Program-made: the position numbers and the translations under genes | The notes under the pieces: model-generated | Database searches by the model: none | What the model was told of the DNA's origin: nothing | Seen by the model: the letters and a program-made list of their open reading frames with translations, nothing else | Part shown: positions 6,162 to 6,540 of the stretch, in pieces | Numbering within the stretch: position 1 is the first letter of the stretch | Layout: each line of letters opens with the position of its first letter | Origin: CALRGE01 sp964365765 | GTDB lineage: Bacteria > Patescibacteriota > Gracilibacteria > UBA1369 > 2-02-FULL-48-14 | DNA length: 6,540 bases | Assembly: GCA_964365765.1 (NCBI GenBank) | Contig: CAYIRB010000059.1 | Span: 1 to 6,540, forward strand | Direction: 5' to 3'

Positions 6162-6540
6162 ATGAAAAACCTCTACGCAGTCTGGATAGACCACCAGCGG
6201 GCCTTTGTTGTAAAAGCGAACCCTGTTGGCGACATGACGATCAGTGAAATGAATTCAGCCGTGGAACCGCACAGAAAAAGCACATTGAGCGGTGGCGACC
6301 AGTTCACAATCACAAATCAAAATAAGCAGGCGCATAGGCGTGAAAACGAAATGCATTCCTTCACAAAAGAGGTTCTTACCAAACTTACGGACGCGGATGA
6401 AATTGTGATTTTCGGGCCATCAACGGCAAAATTCGACCTAAAACATGAGCTCGAACACAACAAAGTGCTTGCCTCCAAACTTACAAAAATGGAAACCTGC
6501 GACAAAATGACCGAGGCGGAACTCAAGGAGTACGTCAAAA
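6162..6540 (+). CDS. eRF1/Pelota-related 'translational machinery protein' family (3' end outside window)
   Basis: The frame is open for 126 codons from the ATG at 6162 to the right edge. The N-terminal YAVWIDHQRAFVVKA (residues 5-19) and the later pieces HRRENEMHSFTKEVL, DADEIVIFGPSTAKFDLKHEL and MTEAELKEYV match, from memory, a small family usually annotated as hypothetical or 'translational machinery protein'. That family is thought to share a fold with the middle domain of eRF1/Pelota. The alternation of strand and helix fits an RNase H-like fold. Homologues I recall are about 130-150 residues, so most of the protein is probably present. No catalytic residue is assigned and the function is not established; a ribosome-associated or stress role is inference from the fold only. 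Another ATG at 6134 is followed by a stop after four codons, so 6162 is the start. Only a weak AAGAA lies upstream. The gene is divergent from the riboflavin kinase. Confidence 0.7.
   Translation, partial: MKNLYAVWIDHQRAFVVKANPVGDMTISEMNSAVEPHRKSTLSGGDQFTITNQNKQAHRRENEMHSFTKEVLTKLTDADEIVIFGPSTAKFDLKHELEHNKVLASKLTKMETCDKMTEAELKEYVK

Noticed and set aside
6317..6538. A minus-strand Ser-rich frame at the right edge
   Set aside because: It is antisense to the eRF1-like gene, which has family motifs throughout.
1..6540. CRISPR array, tRNA, rRNA, transposon ends or tandem repeats
   Set aside because: No spaced direct repeats, cloverleaf-like segments, rRNA motifs or transposase fragments were seen on either strand.

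Overview
The window reads as a gene-dense piece of a bacterial chromosome, most likely from a reduced-genome lineage of the Candidate Phyla Radiation (Patescibacteria). This placement is inference. It rests on several housekeeping proteins being cut to their catalytic cores: a MurE-type ligase without its N-terminal domain, a TruB of 215 residues, and a riboflavin kinase without its FAD synthetase half. Genes are tightly packed and no start codon has a clear Shine-Dalgarno sequence. TGA and TAG are both used as stops, so the Gracilibacteria/SR1 code (TGA = Gly) is not in use. No rRNA, tRNA, CRISPR array or insertion sequence was seen.

Layout: six genes run right to left on the minus strand. 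In transcription order they are a stand-alone riboflavin kinase (6118-5762), an HNH-motif protein (5661-4897), a MurE-like Mur ligase (4746-3433), TruB (3436-2789), a membrane polyprenyl-phosphate sugar-phosphate transferase of the WecA/TagO type (2779-1772), and DNA primase DnaG (from 1698, running off the left edge). One plus-strand gene (6162 to the right edge) is divergent from the riboflavin kinase. It belongs to a family related to eRF1/Pelota and often annotated 'translational machinery protein'.

The murE, truB and transferase genes look like one transcription unit: murE and truB overlap by 4 bp (ATGA), and the transferase starts 9 nt after the truB stop. Two of these three build envelope glycans: the Mur ligase extends the peptidoglycan stem peptide and the transferase starts a lipid-linked glycan. 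TruB makes pseudouridine 55 in tRNA. dnaG follows after a 73-bp gap containing a possible -10 box, so it may have its own promoter. The gaps on either side of the HNH gene (about 100 and 150 bp) are the loosest part of the window. One may hold a decayed coding remnant and the other a small membrane-peptide ORF.

I did not find a clearly new multi-gene system. The points most worth following up are the trimmed enzymes, the changed substrate-binding motif of the Mur ligase, the absence of Shine-Dalgarno sequences with -10-like boxes close to starts, and the eRF1-like gene at the right edge.
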